A stretch of DNA of 64,000 nucleotides from Modestobacter versicolor. Its GTDB lineage: Bacteria; Actinomycetota; Actinomycetes; Mycobacteriales; Geodermatophilaceae. Positions 55,907 to 63,564 of this stretch are shown here, in pieces; within the stretch, counting starts at the first letter, position 1; each line of letters begins with the position of its first letter. The position numbers were made by a program, and so were the translations under genes. Location: positions 2,666,001-2,730,000 of the forward strand of contig NZ_JACIBU010000001.1 in assembly GCF_014195485.1 (NCBI RefSeq), read 5' to 3'. The notes beneath the pieces are model-generated. The model did no database searches. It was not told the DNA's origin and saw only the letters and a program-made list of their open reading frames with translations.

Positions 55907-55983
55907 GTCGGCTCCCTTGTTTGAAGGTTCATGAAGTCAACCGCACGAACCTGGGAGCAGCATGTGAGACCGGGGGAGAAAAA

Positions 55984-56072
55984 GGGACCCCCCGCACACC
56001 CGTCAGAGCCCGCTTATCCTTGCTGCCTTCCGGCCCTGGGGAGGTTCACAGGGTGACGCCGCACGAGGGGTC
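55984..56072 (-). ncRNA. ffs: Signal recognition particle RNA, bacterial small type
   Basis: On the minus strand the region contains the conserved SRP RNA apical domain GGGCCGGAAGGCAGCAAGG with the GGAA tetraloop context. The 5' end GACCCCTCGTGC pairs with the 3' end GTGTGCGGGGGGTC to close the long hairpin. The transcript ends in a run of T residues (TCCCTTTTTCTC), an intrinsic terminator. Exact ends are inferred from the closing stem. It forms the RNA core of SRP with Ffh for membrane-protein targeting. Its placement next to dnaX matches many Gram-positive genomes. Confidence 0.93.
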
Positions 56073-56267
56073 GACGTCCACTGTAGAGGACGGACCGCCC
56101 GCGGAACCCCGGTGCCGCCCCTCCCGCGCACCGCTACGCTCCCCCGCCATGACCGGGCCCACCGTCGTCCTGCCGCCTCCGCGCCCCTGACCGGGGCGCC
56201 ACCGGGCCGACCCGCCCTCCCCGCGCTCCGGACCGCGTCCCCCCGACCGGACCCACCCAGGAGCGTC

Positions 56268-57218
56268 ATGACCACCCGCACGCCCCCGTCCCGCGGGTTC
56301 GCCCTCGTCGTCCTCGCCGCGCTGTGCTGGGGCACCTCCGGCATCACCGGCGACCTGGTCGCCGACCGCACCGGGCTGGACCCGCTGGACATCGCCTGGC
56401 ACCGGATGGCCGTCGGCGCCGCCGTCCTGGTCGCCGTCCACCTCGCCGCCCACCGGGCACGCGGCCAGGGCCCGCGCGCGCCGCTCGCCCCCGGCCTGCG
56501 GTGGCGGCTGGTCACCGTCGGCGCGGGTCTGGCGGTCTACCAGAGCGCCTACTTCGCCGCCGTGGCCACCGCCGGGGTGAGCATCGCCACGCTGGTGTCG
56601 CTCGGGCTCGCCCCGCTGCTGGTGGCCGTGGGCTCCGCGGTCCTCGGGCACGGGCGCCCGGACCGGGCGACCGGCCTGGCCCTGGCCGTCGCGCTCGCCG
56701 GGCTGGTGCTGCTCGTCGGCGTGTCGGCCGGCGGGGACGACGGGGACGCCGTGCTGCTCGGTGCGGTGGCCGCCGTCGGCTGCGCGGTGGCCTACGCCGG
56801 GGTGGTGCTGCTGTCCTCGCGCGTGCCCGACGGCGTGCCGACGACGACGGTCGGTTTCGCCGCGGGCGCCGTGCTGCTGACCCCGGTCGCCCTGGCCGCG
56901 GGGCTGGACCTGACCACCGACCCGCTGTCGCTGGCCCTGCTGGTCTACCTGGGGCTGGTGCCGACCGCGCTGGCCTACGGGCTGTTCTTCACCGGGGTGC
57001 GGGCCGTCCCGGCCGCGGTGGCCTCGATCGTGACCCTGCTCGAGCCGCTGACCGCGACCGCGCTGGCGGCCGTCGTGCTCGGCGAGCGGCTCGCCCCCAC
57101 CGCCCTGGTGGGGGGCCTGCTCATGCTCGGCGCCGTGACGGCGCTCTACCTGCGGAGGATGGGAGATTCGAACTCCCGAGGGCTTGCACCCAACCCGCTT
57201 TCCAAGCGAGCGCCATAG
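56268..57218 (+). CDS. EamA/DMT family transporter
   Basis: 316 residues from the ATG at 56268 with GGAGCG ribosome site. Ten hydrophobic segments form two EamA repeats; family motifs include LAALCWGTSGI and, in the second half, LTATALAAVVLGERLAP. Substrates are small metabolites or drugs; not assignable. The last residues, from about LRRMGDSN to the stop, are encoded by the complement of tRNA-Ser(GGA) (57153-57237). The protein tail is therefore antisense tRNA sequence rather than a family feature. Confidence 0.9.
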   Translation: MTTRTPPSRGFALVVLAALCWGTSGITGDLVADRTGLDPLDIAWHRMAVGAAVLVAVHLAAHRARGQGPRAPLAPGLRWRLVTVGAGLAVYQSAYFAAVATAGVSIATLVSLGLAPLLVAVGSAVLGHGRPDRATGLALAVALAGLVLLVGVSAGGDDGDAVLLGAVAAVGCAVAYAGVVLLSSRVPDGVPTTTVGFAAGAVLLTPVALAAGLDLTTDPLSLALLVYLGLVPTALAYGLFFTGVRAVPAAVASIVTLLEPLTATALAAVVLGERLAPTALVGGLLMLGAVTALYLRRMGDSNSRGLAPNPLSKRAP

Positions 57219-57237
57219 GCCACTAGGCGAATCCTCC
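57153..57237 (-). tRNA. tRNA-Ser (anticodon GGA)
   Basis: 85-nt tRNA with acceptor stem GGAGGAT/ATCCTCC, anticodon stem CTCGC/GCGGG, anticodon GGA (complement of 57201-57203), a long class II variable arm, T-loop TTCGAAT and discriminator G. CCA is not encoded. The gene overlaps, in antisense, the last 22 codons of the EamA transporter gene. Confidence 0.96.
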
Positions 57238-57375
57238 AGTGCGGGGCCACTCTACCGGGCACCCCCTGCGCCGTCAGCCGCTCCCCCTCCACCCGAGCGG
57301 CCCGCGCGCCCCGGGGGTGGTTGAGTGATCACACCGGCGAACCCCGCCGGACCGAGGGACCGGAGGACTCCGACG

Positions 57376-57723
57376 ATGAGCGGTACCGATGAGGTGCGCC
57401 CCGAGGTCGTCGCGGCGATCGTGACGGCGCTGCAGGAGACGGACCCCAGCAACCTCCCGGCGGACGCGACCCGGGCCGAGAAGGACGCGGCCAAGGACCA
57501 GTACCTGTCGGGCATGGTGGCCGACCGCGCGCAGCGTGACCGGCAGACCCGGGCGTGGGAGCTGCTGCTCACCCGCGCCCACGACGAGCCGCCGAGCTGG
57601 TCCCAGCTGTTCGACGAGCTGCCCCAGAGCTCGATCACCGAGCTCGGCGAGCTGTACGACGCACTGCCCGAGGGGGCCCAGACGGAGTACGCGCGCCGTT
57701 TCGGGGCCCCGGTCTCCGCCTGA
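57376..57723 (+). CDS. Hypothetical protein, conserved-looking
   Basis: 115 residues from the ATG at 57376, with a GGAGG ribosome site; an in-frame GTG at 57325 is less likely. The sequence is mainly helical and charged (TRAEKDAAKDQYLSGMVADRAQRDRQTRAWELLL), with no signal peptide, membrane segment or known motif. The kinase gene starts 34 nt after its stop. It may be a partner or substrate of the kinase, which is only inference from position. Confidence 0.7.
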   Translation: MSGTDEVRPEVVAAIVTALQETDPSNLPADATRAEKDAAKDQYLSGMVADRAQRDRQTRAWELLLTRAHDEPPSWSQLFDELPQSSITELGELYDALPEGAQTEYARRFGAPVSA

Positions 57724-57757
57724 GCGGCGGTCGGGCGGGCGTGCGAGCGGGGCAGGG

Positions 57758-59521
57758 GTGACCGCGCCGGGCTCCCGGGTCGCCGGGCGCTACCTGCTGC
57801 GCTCGCGGCTCGGGGGCGGGGCGATGGGCGCGGTCTGGCTGGCCCGCGACGAGCTGCTGGGCCGCGAGGTCGCCGTCAAGCAGGTGCTCATCCCGGTCGG
57901 CAGCGACCCCGAGGCGACCGCGGGGCACCGCGAGGCGGCGATGCGCGAGGGGCGGATCGCGGCCCGGCTGACGCACCCGCACGCGGTGTCGGTCTACGAC
58001 ATGGTGGACGACGGCGGCACCCCGTGGCTGGTGATGGAGTACCTGCCCTCCCGGAGCCTGGCCCAGGTGCTCGCCGACCGCGGGACGCTGCCGGTGCAGC
58101 AGGTGGCGCAGATCGGCGCGCAGGTCGCCGACGCGCTGATCGCCGTGCACGCGGCCGGCGTCATCCACCGCGACGTCAAGCCCGGCAACATCCTGATCGG
58201 CGAGGGCGAGCGCAGCGACGGCCTGGTGAAGATCACCGACTTCGGGATCTCCCGGGCCCGCGGTGACGTGTCGCTGACCCAGACCGGCGTGGTCAAGGGC
58301 ACGCCGGCCTACCTGGCGCCCGAGGTGGCCCGCGGGCAGGAGCCCGACGAGGCCAGCGACGTCTTCTCCCTCGGTGCCACCGTCTACGCCTGCCTGGAGG
58401 GCACCCCGCCGTTCGGGATGACGGAGAACCCGCTGGAGATGCTCTACCGGGTGGCCGGCGGCGACTTCCAGCGGCCGCGCAACGCCGGCACGCTGACCCG
58501 GCCGCTGATGCGGATGCTGCACAACGACCCGGCGAAGCGGCCGTCGATGACCGAGGTCCGCGACCAGCTGGCGCAGCTGGCCGCCGGTCGCGACCGGGAC
58601 GTCACCGAGGTGCTGACCGCCCGGACGCCGATCGCCCCGACGCTGACCGAGGTGCGCCCGGTGGGCGGCCGGGTGCTGCCGGCCGTCCCGCCGACCACCG
58701 AGCAGCCGGCGGCGCCGGCCGAGGCACCCGCCGAGGCAGCCGCAGCAGCACCGGCCCGGACCGCGGTCGACCCGGCGGCGGTCGACCCCGTGCCGGTGGT
58801 GGCCGCTCCCCCGGTCCTCCCCGCCGAGCCGACGGCCCCGACCCCCGAGGTGCCCGCCGCTCCGCCGCCCCGGGCACCGGCCGGGCGGGAGCCCCGGCCG
58901 GCCGCCGTCCGGGAGCCGGTGGCGCCCCCGCCCCCGCCGACGCGGCGCCGCGGCCGGCGGCTCGCGGTGCTGGCCGCGCTGCTCGTCGCCGGGCTGCTGG
59001 CCGCGCTCGTCGTCTGGCAGCTGGGCCGGGCCGACGGCCGGACGCCGTCCGCCGGTGCCAGCAGCAGCGCACCGGCCAGCTCGTCCTCGTCGCCCACGCC
59101 GACCGCGGAGGAGACCACCTCGGCTCCGCCACCGGCGACGACGCCGTCCACCCCGCCGTCCACGCCGGAGACGACGACCCCGACGACGCCCGCGGGGCCC
59201 GCACCGGGGAGCGCGGCCGAGGTGGAGCAGGCGATCACCGGCTACTACGCGCTGCTGCCGGGCAACCCGGAGCAGGCCTGGGCGCTGACCGGCCCCCGGC
59301 TGCGGGCCGAGATCGGCAGCCTGGAGGACTACATCGGGTTCTGGCAGGACTTCAGCGCCGTCACGCTCGGCCCGGTGTCGGCGCAGGACGGGTCGCTGGT
59401 GGCCACCGCCCCGGTCACCTTCGTCGACACCGACGGCGAGGTCGAGGACGAGCAGCACGAGATCAGCCTGGTCAGGGGTCAGGACGGCCGGCTGCTGATC
59501 GACTACGACCTGGCGGTCTGA
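57758..59521 (+). CDS. Ser/Thr protein kinase, membrane-anchored
   Basis: 587 residues from the GTG at 57758. The kinase domain (about 12-285) has glycine loop LGGGAMGAV, Lys41, the catalytic loop HRDVKPGN (Asp139), DFG (161-163) and APE in LAPEVA. A Pro/Ala-rich juxtamembrane linker leads to a basic RRRGRR stop and a membrane helix near 401-423. A Ser/Thr/Pro linker and a roughly 100-residue external domain, NTF2/SnoaL-like in look, complete it. No PASTA repeats are present. It senses an unknown external signal. Confidence 0.93.
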   Translation: MTAPGSRVAGRYLLRSRLGGGAMGAVWLARDELLGREVAVKQVLIPVGSDPEATAGHREAAMREGRIAARLTHPHAVSVYDMVDDGGTPWLVMEYLPSRSLAQVLADRGTLPVQQVAQIGAQVADALIAVHAAGVIHRDVKPGNILIGEGERSDGLVKITDFGISRARGDVSLTQTGVVKGTPAYLAPEVARGQEPDEASDVFSLGATVYACLEGTPPFGMTENPLEMLYRVAGGDFQRPRNAGTLTRPLMRMLHNDPAKRPSMTEVRDQLAQLAAGRDRDVTEVLTARTPIAPTLTEVRPVGGRVLPAVPPTTEQPAAPAEAPAEAAAAAPARTAVDPAAVDPVPVVAAPPVLPAEPTAPTPEVPAAPPPRAPAGREPRPAAVREPVAPPPPPTRRRGRRLAVLAALLVAGLLAALVVWQLGRADGRTPSAGASSSAPASSSSSPTPTAEETTSAPPPATTPSTPPSTPETTTPTTPAGPAPGSAAEVEQAITGYYALLPGNPEQAWALTGPRLRAEIGSLEDYIGFWQDFSAVTLGPVSAQDGSLVATAPVTFVDTDGEVEDEQHEISLVRGQDGRLLIDYDLAV

Positions 59522-59547
59522 TCCACAGCCCCCGCTACGGTCCTGCC

Positions 59548-60054
59548 ATGCGCAGTCACCGGCTCCGTGCCGCCCTCCTGCCCCTCCTGGTGGCCCCCGC
59601 CCTGCTCGCCGGCTGCGGCTCCGGCGACTCGGACACCTCCGCCAGCGACTCCGGCTCGGCCTCCCAGCCGGCTGCGGACGACTCCGCGAGCGAGGACGCC
59701 GAGGCATCGGCCGACGCCGACGCCGAGAAGAAGGAGACGTTCTGCACCGAGGTGCCGGCGCTGCTCAGCGACATCACCGACGACCTGCAGGGCTTCCAGA
59801 ACGACCCGCAGCAGGCGCCGGCGCTGCTGGCCGAGGCCGTGGAGCGGATCTCCGCGGTCGAGCCGCCCTCGGACGCCGCACCGCAGTGGCAGCGGCTGGT
59901 GACGGCCTGGACCGGGATGCGCGACCTGCTGAACGAGGCCGACCTGACCAACCCCGCGGCCAACGCCGACCTCGCGCCGCGGCTCCAGGAGCTGCAGACC
60001 GAGCTCGTCGACTCCGGCACCGCGGTCGACGAGTACGGCAAGGCCAACTGTTGA
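59548..60054 (+). CDS. Secreted lipoprotein, unknown function
   Basis: 168 residues. The signal peptide ends in lipobox LLAGC with Cys23. An acidic Ser/Asp/Ala-rich linker (about 24-62) leads to a compact helical domain with two cysteines, CTEV near residue 66 and the C-terminal Cys168, which may form a disulfide. No domain recognised. It follows the kinase gene by 26 nt and may be the external partner of the kinase domain, which is inference. Confidence 0.85.
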   Translation: MRSHRLRAALLPLLVAPALLAGCGSGDSDTSASDSGSASQPAADDSASEDAEASADADAEKKETFCTEVPALLSDITDDLQGFQNDPQQAPALLAEAVERISAVEPPSDAAPQWQRLVTAWTGMRDLLNEADLTNPAANADLAPRLQELQTELVDSGTAVDEYGKANC

Positions 60055-60067
60055 GGCCCGGGAACGG

Positions 60068-60110
60068 CGACGGCGGCGCCTGATCCGGTGAGGATCGGGC
60101 GCCGCCGTCG
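60068..60110. terminator. Terminator between lipoprotein gene and tRNA-Ser
   Basis: CGACGGCGGCGCC (60068-60080) pairs perfectly over 13 bp with GGCGCCGCCGTCG (60098-60110), and TGATCC/GGATCG extend it inward. It serves the lipoprotein gene and, on the other strand, lies just beyond the tRNA 3' end (60116). Confidence 0.8.
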
Positions 60111-60115
60111 GCACG

Positions 60116-60200
60116 CGGTGGCGGTGGGATTTGAACCCACGGAGGCTTGCACCTCACACGCTTTCGAGGCGTGCTCCTTCGGCCGCTCGGACACGCCACC
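60116..60200 (-). tRNA. tRNA-Ser (anticodon CGA)
   Basis: 85-nt class II tRNA: acceptor GGTGGCG/CGCCACC, anticodon stem CACGC/GCGTG around CTCGAAA (anticodon CGA, complement of 60164-60166), extended variable arm, T-loop TTCAAAT and discriminator G. CCA is not encoded. It lies just downstream of tadA on the same strand. Confidence 0.96.
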
Positions 60201-60210
60201 GCCGGAGAGA

Positions 60211-60669
60211 CTACAGGCCCCGCTTCGAGCGGAAGAAGGCACGTAGCAGCGCGCCGGACTCCTCGGCGCGCACCCCGGCCACCACCTCGGGCCGGTGGTT
60301 GAGCCGGCGGTCCCGGACGACGTCCCACAGCGAGCCGGCGGCCCCGGCCTTCGGGTCGTCGGCCCCGTAGACCACCCGGGCGACCCGGGACAGCACGCTC
60401 GCGCCGGCGCACATCGTGCACGGCTCCAGCGTGACGACGAGGGTGGCGCCGGTCAGCCGCCACCCGTCGCCGTGCACCCGGGCGGCCTCGCGCAGCGCCA
60501 GCACCTCGGCGTGCGCGGTGGGGTCGCCCCGCTTCTCCCGCTCGTTGGCCGCCTCGGCCAGCACGGCGCCGTCCGCCCCGAGGACGACGGCGCCGATCGG
60601 GGTGTCCCCCCACCCCTGCGCGGCGGCGGCCAGCTCGAGCGCCCGGAGCATCGCCTCGTCGTCGGTCAC
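60211..60669 (-). CDS. tadA: tRNA adenosine(34) deaminase
   Basis: 152 residues starting at GTG. The zinc-dependent deaminase site is intact: HAE (His53, Glu55) and PCTMC (Cys84, Cys87). TadA converts A34 to inosine in tRNA-Arg(ACG). It is the last gene of a minus-strand group with a TadA-associated protein and a HAD phosphatase upstream, and tRNA-Ser(CGA) follows. A family 2 palindrome (60685-60728) fills the gap to the HAD gene. Confidence 0.95.
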   Translation of the reverse strand: MTDDEAMLRALELAAAAQGWGDTPIGAVVLGADGAVLAEAANEREKRGDPTAHAEVLALREAARVHGDGWRLTGATLVVTLEPCTMCAGASVLSRVARVVYGADDPKAGAAGSLWDVVRDRRLNHRPEVVAGVRAEESGALLRAFFRSKRGL

Positions 60670-60684
60670 CGGAACACCTCCGCG

Positions 60685-60728
60685 GTGGGTCGAGCTCTGC
60701 CCACACCTGTGGGCAGAGCTCGACCCAC
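60685..60728. repeat. Palindromic repeat family 2, isolated copy
   Basis: A perfect 44-bp inverted repeat with 21-bp arms (GTGGGTCGAGCTCTGCCCACA and its complement) and a CC centre. It shares the core CGAGCTCTGCCCAC and CCTGT-GGCAGAGCTCG with the tandem units at 20116-20281. It lies between the HAD stop (60737) and the tadA start (60669), where its mRNA hairpin could reduce read-through into tadA. Confidence 0.85.
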
Positions 60729-60736
60729 GGCGCGGG

Positions 60737-61375
60737 TCATGCCAGCTCCAGCCCGGTCAGCGCCGACAGCTCGGCCAACGCGGCCGCCGGGTCCACCACC
60801 TTGACCGTGTGCATGCCCAGCGCCCGGGCGGGCTTGAGGTTGATGCCGAGGTCGTCCAGGTAGGCGCAGTCGCCGGGCGCCAGGTCACGGCCCACCGCGT
60901 CGGCGAGCCGCTGCAGGGCCAGCGCGTAGATCGCCGGCTCGGGCTTGCGCACGCCCTCGACGGAGGACTCGACCACCGCGTCGAACAGCCCGAGCAGCTC
61001 CCCCAGCCGCCCGGTGCGCGCCATCGGGGCGACGTTGTTCGACAGCAGCGCCAGCGGCAGCCCGGCGTCCCGCAGCCGCTGGACGGCGGTCACCATCGCC
61101 GGGCGCAGGTCGCCGTGCAGCGCGGCGAGCACCCGGCCGGCGTCCACGGTGTGCCCGGCCGCGGCGGCCTCGGCCTCGAACGCCGTCCGGAAGCCGGCCT
61201 CGTCGAGCTCCCGGCGCTCGTAGCGCGCCCAGGCGTTGGTGTCCGGGTCGGTGCTGTTGAGCCGGCGGACCAGCCCGTCGGGCAGCCCGGCCTCGCGCTC
61301 GTAGGCGGCGAAGGCGGCCATCGGGCTCTCGGTGAGGACGCCGCCCAGGTCGAAGACGACCGCGCGCACCGTCAC
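60737..61375 (-). CDS. HAD-IA family hydrolase
   Basis: 212 residues from the GTG at 61375, overlapping the upstream stop (GTGA). Motif I is VFDLGGVL (nucleophile Asp9), motif II LSNN, motif III KPEPAIYALA and motif IV YLDDLGIN. The cap is a small helical insertion (about 20-90). HAD phosphatases act on sugar phosphates, nucleotides and many others; no substrate can be assigned. It sits between the TadA-associated protein and tadA. Confidence 0.9.
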   Translation of the reverse strand: MTVRAVVFDLGGVLTESPMAAFAAYEREAGLPDGLVRRLNSTDPDTNAWARYERRELDEAGFRTAFEAEAAAAGHTVDAGRVLAALHGDLRPAMVTAVQRLRDAGLPLALLSNNVAPMARTGRLGELLGLFDAVVESSVEGVRKPEPAIYALALQRLADAVGRDLAPGDCAYLDDLGINLKPARALGMHTVKVVDPAAALAELSALTGLELA

Positions 61376-61896
61376 GGCGCGGCCACCGCGGTCAGCTGGT
61401 CGGCGAAGCCCAGCCGCTCGGCGATCCGCAGCACCATCTCGTCGGCCCACAGCTCGTCGGAGTCCAGCAGCCGGGTGAGCTCCTCGGCCGGCAGCCCGGC
61501 GTCGGAGAAGACGTCCAGGTCGCCCCCCGGCCAGCCCTGCCCGTCCTCGTCGAACGCGTCGTCCACCGTCGTCCCCGTCGCGACCGGGATGCCGTAGCGC
61601 TCGACCACCTCGGCGGCGAGCACCCACTCCTGGAAGGTCGCGTCGGAGATCAGCGCCCGCACCATCCCGCCCGGCCCGAGCCGCAGCACGACGAAGTACA
61701 GCCGGCTGTCGACCACGATCACGAACGGGCCCGGCCAGCCCGCCGTCCCCGGGTCGCCCAGGGCGCGCTCCAGCACCGGCAGCTCGTCGTCGGCGTCCGC
61801 GGCCAGCAGCTCGCACAGCCAGCGGTCGTCGCTGCGGCTGACCCGCACCGCGAAGCTCTGCCGCAGCGCGGTGCCGTCGTCCGGCGGGGGCGTCAT
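61372..61896 (-). CDS. TadA-associated protein (actinobacterial)
   Basis: 174 residues. Characteristic features are WLCELLAADADDELPVLERAL near the N-terminus, VIVVDSRLYFVVLR and an acidic DDAFDEDGQGWPGGDLDVFSDAG segment. It matches the family described as tRNA adenosine deaminase-associated, which occurs beside tadA in Actinobacteria; its function is unknown. Its start is divergent from the thioesterase gene with an 11-bp gap, so the two probably share a very compact promoter region or lie on overlapping transcripts. Confidence 0.8.
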   Translation of the reverse strand: MTPPPDDGTALRQSFAVRVSRSDDRWLCELLAADADDELPVLERALGDPGTAGWPGPFVIVVDSRLYFVVLRLGPGGMVRALISDATFQEWVLAAEVVERYGIPVATGTTVDDAFDEDGQGWPGGDLDVFSDAGLPAEELTRLLDSDELWADEMVLRIAERLGFADQLTAVAAP

Positions 61897-61907
61897 AGCC
61901 TCTGATC

Positions 61908-62351
61908 ATGGCCGACGCCCCGGACGACGACAGCACACCCGTCGACCCGGCCCTCTTCGCCGCGCTGGCCGCCGACCCGCTCGCCGCCCACCTGGGCATC
62001 GAGCTGACCGACGTCCGGCCCGGCTACGCCCGCGCCACGATGACCGTCGGGCCGCAGCTGCTCAACGCGGTCGGCACCGCGCACGGCGGGGCGACCATGG
62101 CGCTGCTGGACGTCGTGCACGGCGCGGTGAGCAACAGCCACGGCACGGTCGCGGTGGCGCAGGACGTGCACACCGAGTTCCTCTCCCCCGGCCGTCCCGG
62201 TGACCGGCTGGTCGCCGAGGGCGTCGAGCTGCACCGCACCAGCCGGACGGCGGTCTACCGGATCGACGCCATGACCACCGACGGGCGGCGGGTGGCCACC
62301 GCGCTGGCCCGGGTGTTCCGGCTGGGCACGCCGTGGGAGACCGCCCCGTGA
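61908..62351 (+). CDS. Hotdog-fold thioesterase (PaaI-like)
   Basis: 147 residues. The family segments are LGIELTDVRPGYARATM, NAVGTAHGGATMALLDVVHG (with the catalytic-region His-Gly-Gly) and AVAQDVHTEFLSPGRPGDRL. Such enzymes hydrolyse acyl- or aryl-CoA esters, including phenylacetyl-CoA type substrates. Its stop overlaps the tyrA start by 4 nt (GTGA). The pairing with tyrA has no clear metabolic reason. Confidence 0.92.
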   Translation: MADAPDDDSTPVDPALFAALAADPLAAHLGIELTDVRPGYARATMTVGPQLLNAVGTAHGGATMALLDVVHGAVSNSHGTVAVAQDVHTEFLSPGRPGDRLVAEGVELHRTSRTAVYRIDAMTTDGRRVATALARVFRLGTPWETAP

Positions 62352-63262
62352 CCGGCTTCCCGGTGCCGACCATGCCCGCGCCGCCGGTGTCGGTCGTCGG
62401 GCTCGGCCAGCTGGGCGGCTCGCTCGCCGCGGCGCTGGCCGCGGCCGGGCGCCCGGTGTCCGGCTGGGACGTCGACCCCGCCGCCCGCGAGGCCGCCGAG
62501 GCGCACGGCGTGCGGATCAGCCAGGAGCTCACCGGCGTCGTCGTCCTGGCCGTCCCGCTGCCGGTGATGGGCACCGCCCTGGCCGGGCTGCGGGTCGACC
62601 CCGGCGCCACCGTGACCGACCTCGGCTCGGTGAAGGTGCCGGTGCTCGCCGAGCTCGGGGCCGCGCTCGGCGACCGCTTCGTCGGCGGCCACCCGATGTG
62701 CGGCACCGAGCGGTCCGGGCACACCGCCGTCGACCCCGACCTGTTCACCGGCGCCCGTTGGGCGCTGTGCCTGGAGCCGGGGACCGACCTGCGCCGCTGG
62801 CTGCGGGTCGCCGAGATCGCGCTGGCCGTCGGCGCCGAGGTCGTGCCGGTCACCGCCGCCGAGCACGACGACGCGGTGGCCGCGATCAGCGCCGTCCCGC
62901 ACCTGCTGGCCGCCGCGCTGGCCGCCGCCGCCGGGCAGGCCGGCCCGCTGGCCCTGTCGCTGGCCGCCGGCAGCTTCCGCGACGGCACCCGGGTGATCGC
63001 CAGCGACCCCGCCTTCGTGACCGCACTCGTGGAGGGCAACGCGGGCCCCACGACGGCGGCCCTCGAGCGGGTGCGCGCCCAGCTCGGGCGGCCCTGGGCG
63101 GAGCTGGTCGCCGACGGGCACGCCGTCCGGACGGCGACCGCGGGACGGCGTCCGGCACGGGTGCCGCTGGAGCGGGCCGCGCTGCTCGCGCTGGGCCGTT
63201 CCGGCGGTGCGGTCACCCGGCGGCTGGCCGCCTTCGTCGAGGGCTGGGTGCCCGGGCCCTGA
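62348..63262 (+). CDS. tyrA: Prephenate dehydrogenase
   Basis: 304 residues from the GTG at 62348. The NAD(P)-binding motif is VVGLGQLGGSLAAAL. The prephenate site includes DLGSVKVPVL and GGHPMCGTERSG. The remainder is the helical dimerisation domain. It oxidatively decarboxylates prephenate (or arogenate) on the way to tyrosine. No ACT domain is present. It is coupled to the upstream thioesterase by overlap; DUF2630 follows after 63 bp. Confidence 0.93.
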   Translation: MTGFPVPTMPAPPVSVVGLGQLGGSLAAALAAAGRPVSGWDVDPAAREAAEAHGVRISQELTGVVVLAVPLPVMGTALAGLRVDPGATVTDLGSVKVPVLAELGAALGDRFVGGHPMCGTERSGHTAVDPDLFTGARWALCLEPGTDLRRWLRVAEIALAVGAEVVPVTAAEHDDAVAAISAVPHLLAAALAAAAGQAGPLALSLAAGSFRDGTRVIASDPAFVTALVEGNAGPTTAALERVRAQLGRPWAELVADGHAVRTATAGRRPARVPLERAALLALGRSGGAVTRRLAAFVEGWVPGP

Positions 63263-63325
63263 GCCGCACGCGTGGGAGCCACGCCGAGCGGGCAAGCTGA
63301 TCACGACGCACGAGGAGAGGGAGAC

Positions 63326-63559
63326 ATGGACGACAAGGACATCCGCAGCCAGATCCACGCGCTGGTCGAGGAGGAGCACGCGCTCCGGAACTCCGGCGAG
63401 CACACCGAGGAGCAGCGCGCCCGGGTCGCCCAGCTGGAGCAGGACCTCGACCAGCTGTGGGACCTGCTGCGCCAGCGCGACGCCAAGCGGCAGTACGGCA
63501 ACGACCCCGACGAGGCGCAGCCGCGCCCCGAGCCGCAGGTCGAGAACTACCTGCAGTAA
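63326..63559 (+). CDS. DUF2630 family protein
   Basis: 77 residues from the ATG at 63326 with GAGGGAG ribosome site. Almost entirely helical and charged: IHALVEEEHALR, LEQDLDQLWDLLRQR and a final VENYLQ. These blocks match DUF2630, a small actinobacterial family of unknown function. Probably cytosolic and possibly coiled coil. It stands alone, convergent with the PucR-type gene, with only 5 bp between the stops. Confidence 0.9.
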   Translation: MDDKDIRSQIHALVEEEHALRNSGEHTEEQRARVAQLEQDLDQLWDLLRQRDAKRQYGNDPDEAQPRPEPQVENYLQ

Positions 63560-63564
63560 GGGCG

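Noticed and set aside
56046-56651. Minus-strand open frame covering the SRP RNA 5' end and the EamA start
   Set aside because: It overlaps the SRP RNA gene and the promoter and start of the EamA gene, and its product has no recognisable feature.
57153-60200. Genomic island between the two tRNA-Ser genes
   Set aside because: No integrase, direct repeat of the tRNA 3' end or change in gene style is visible; the two tRNAs have different anticodons and the content looks chromosomal.
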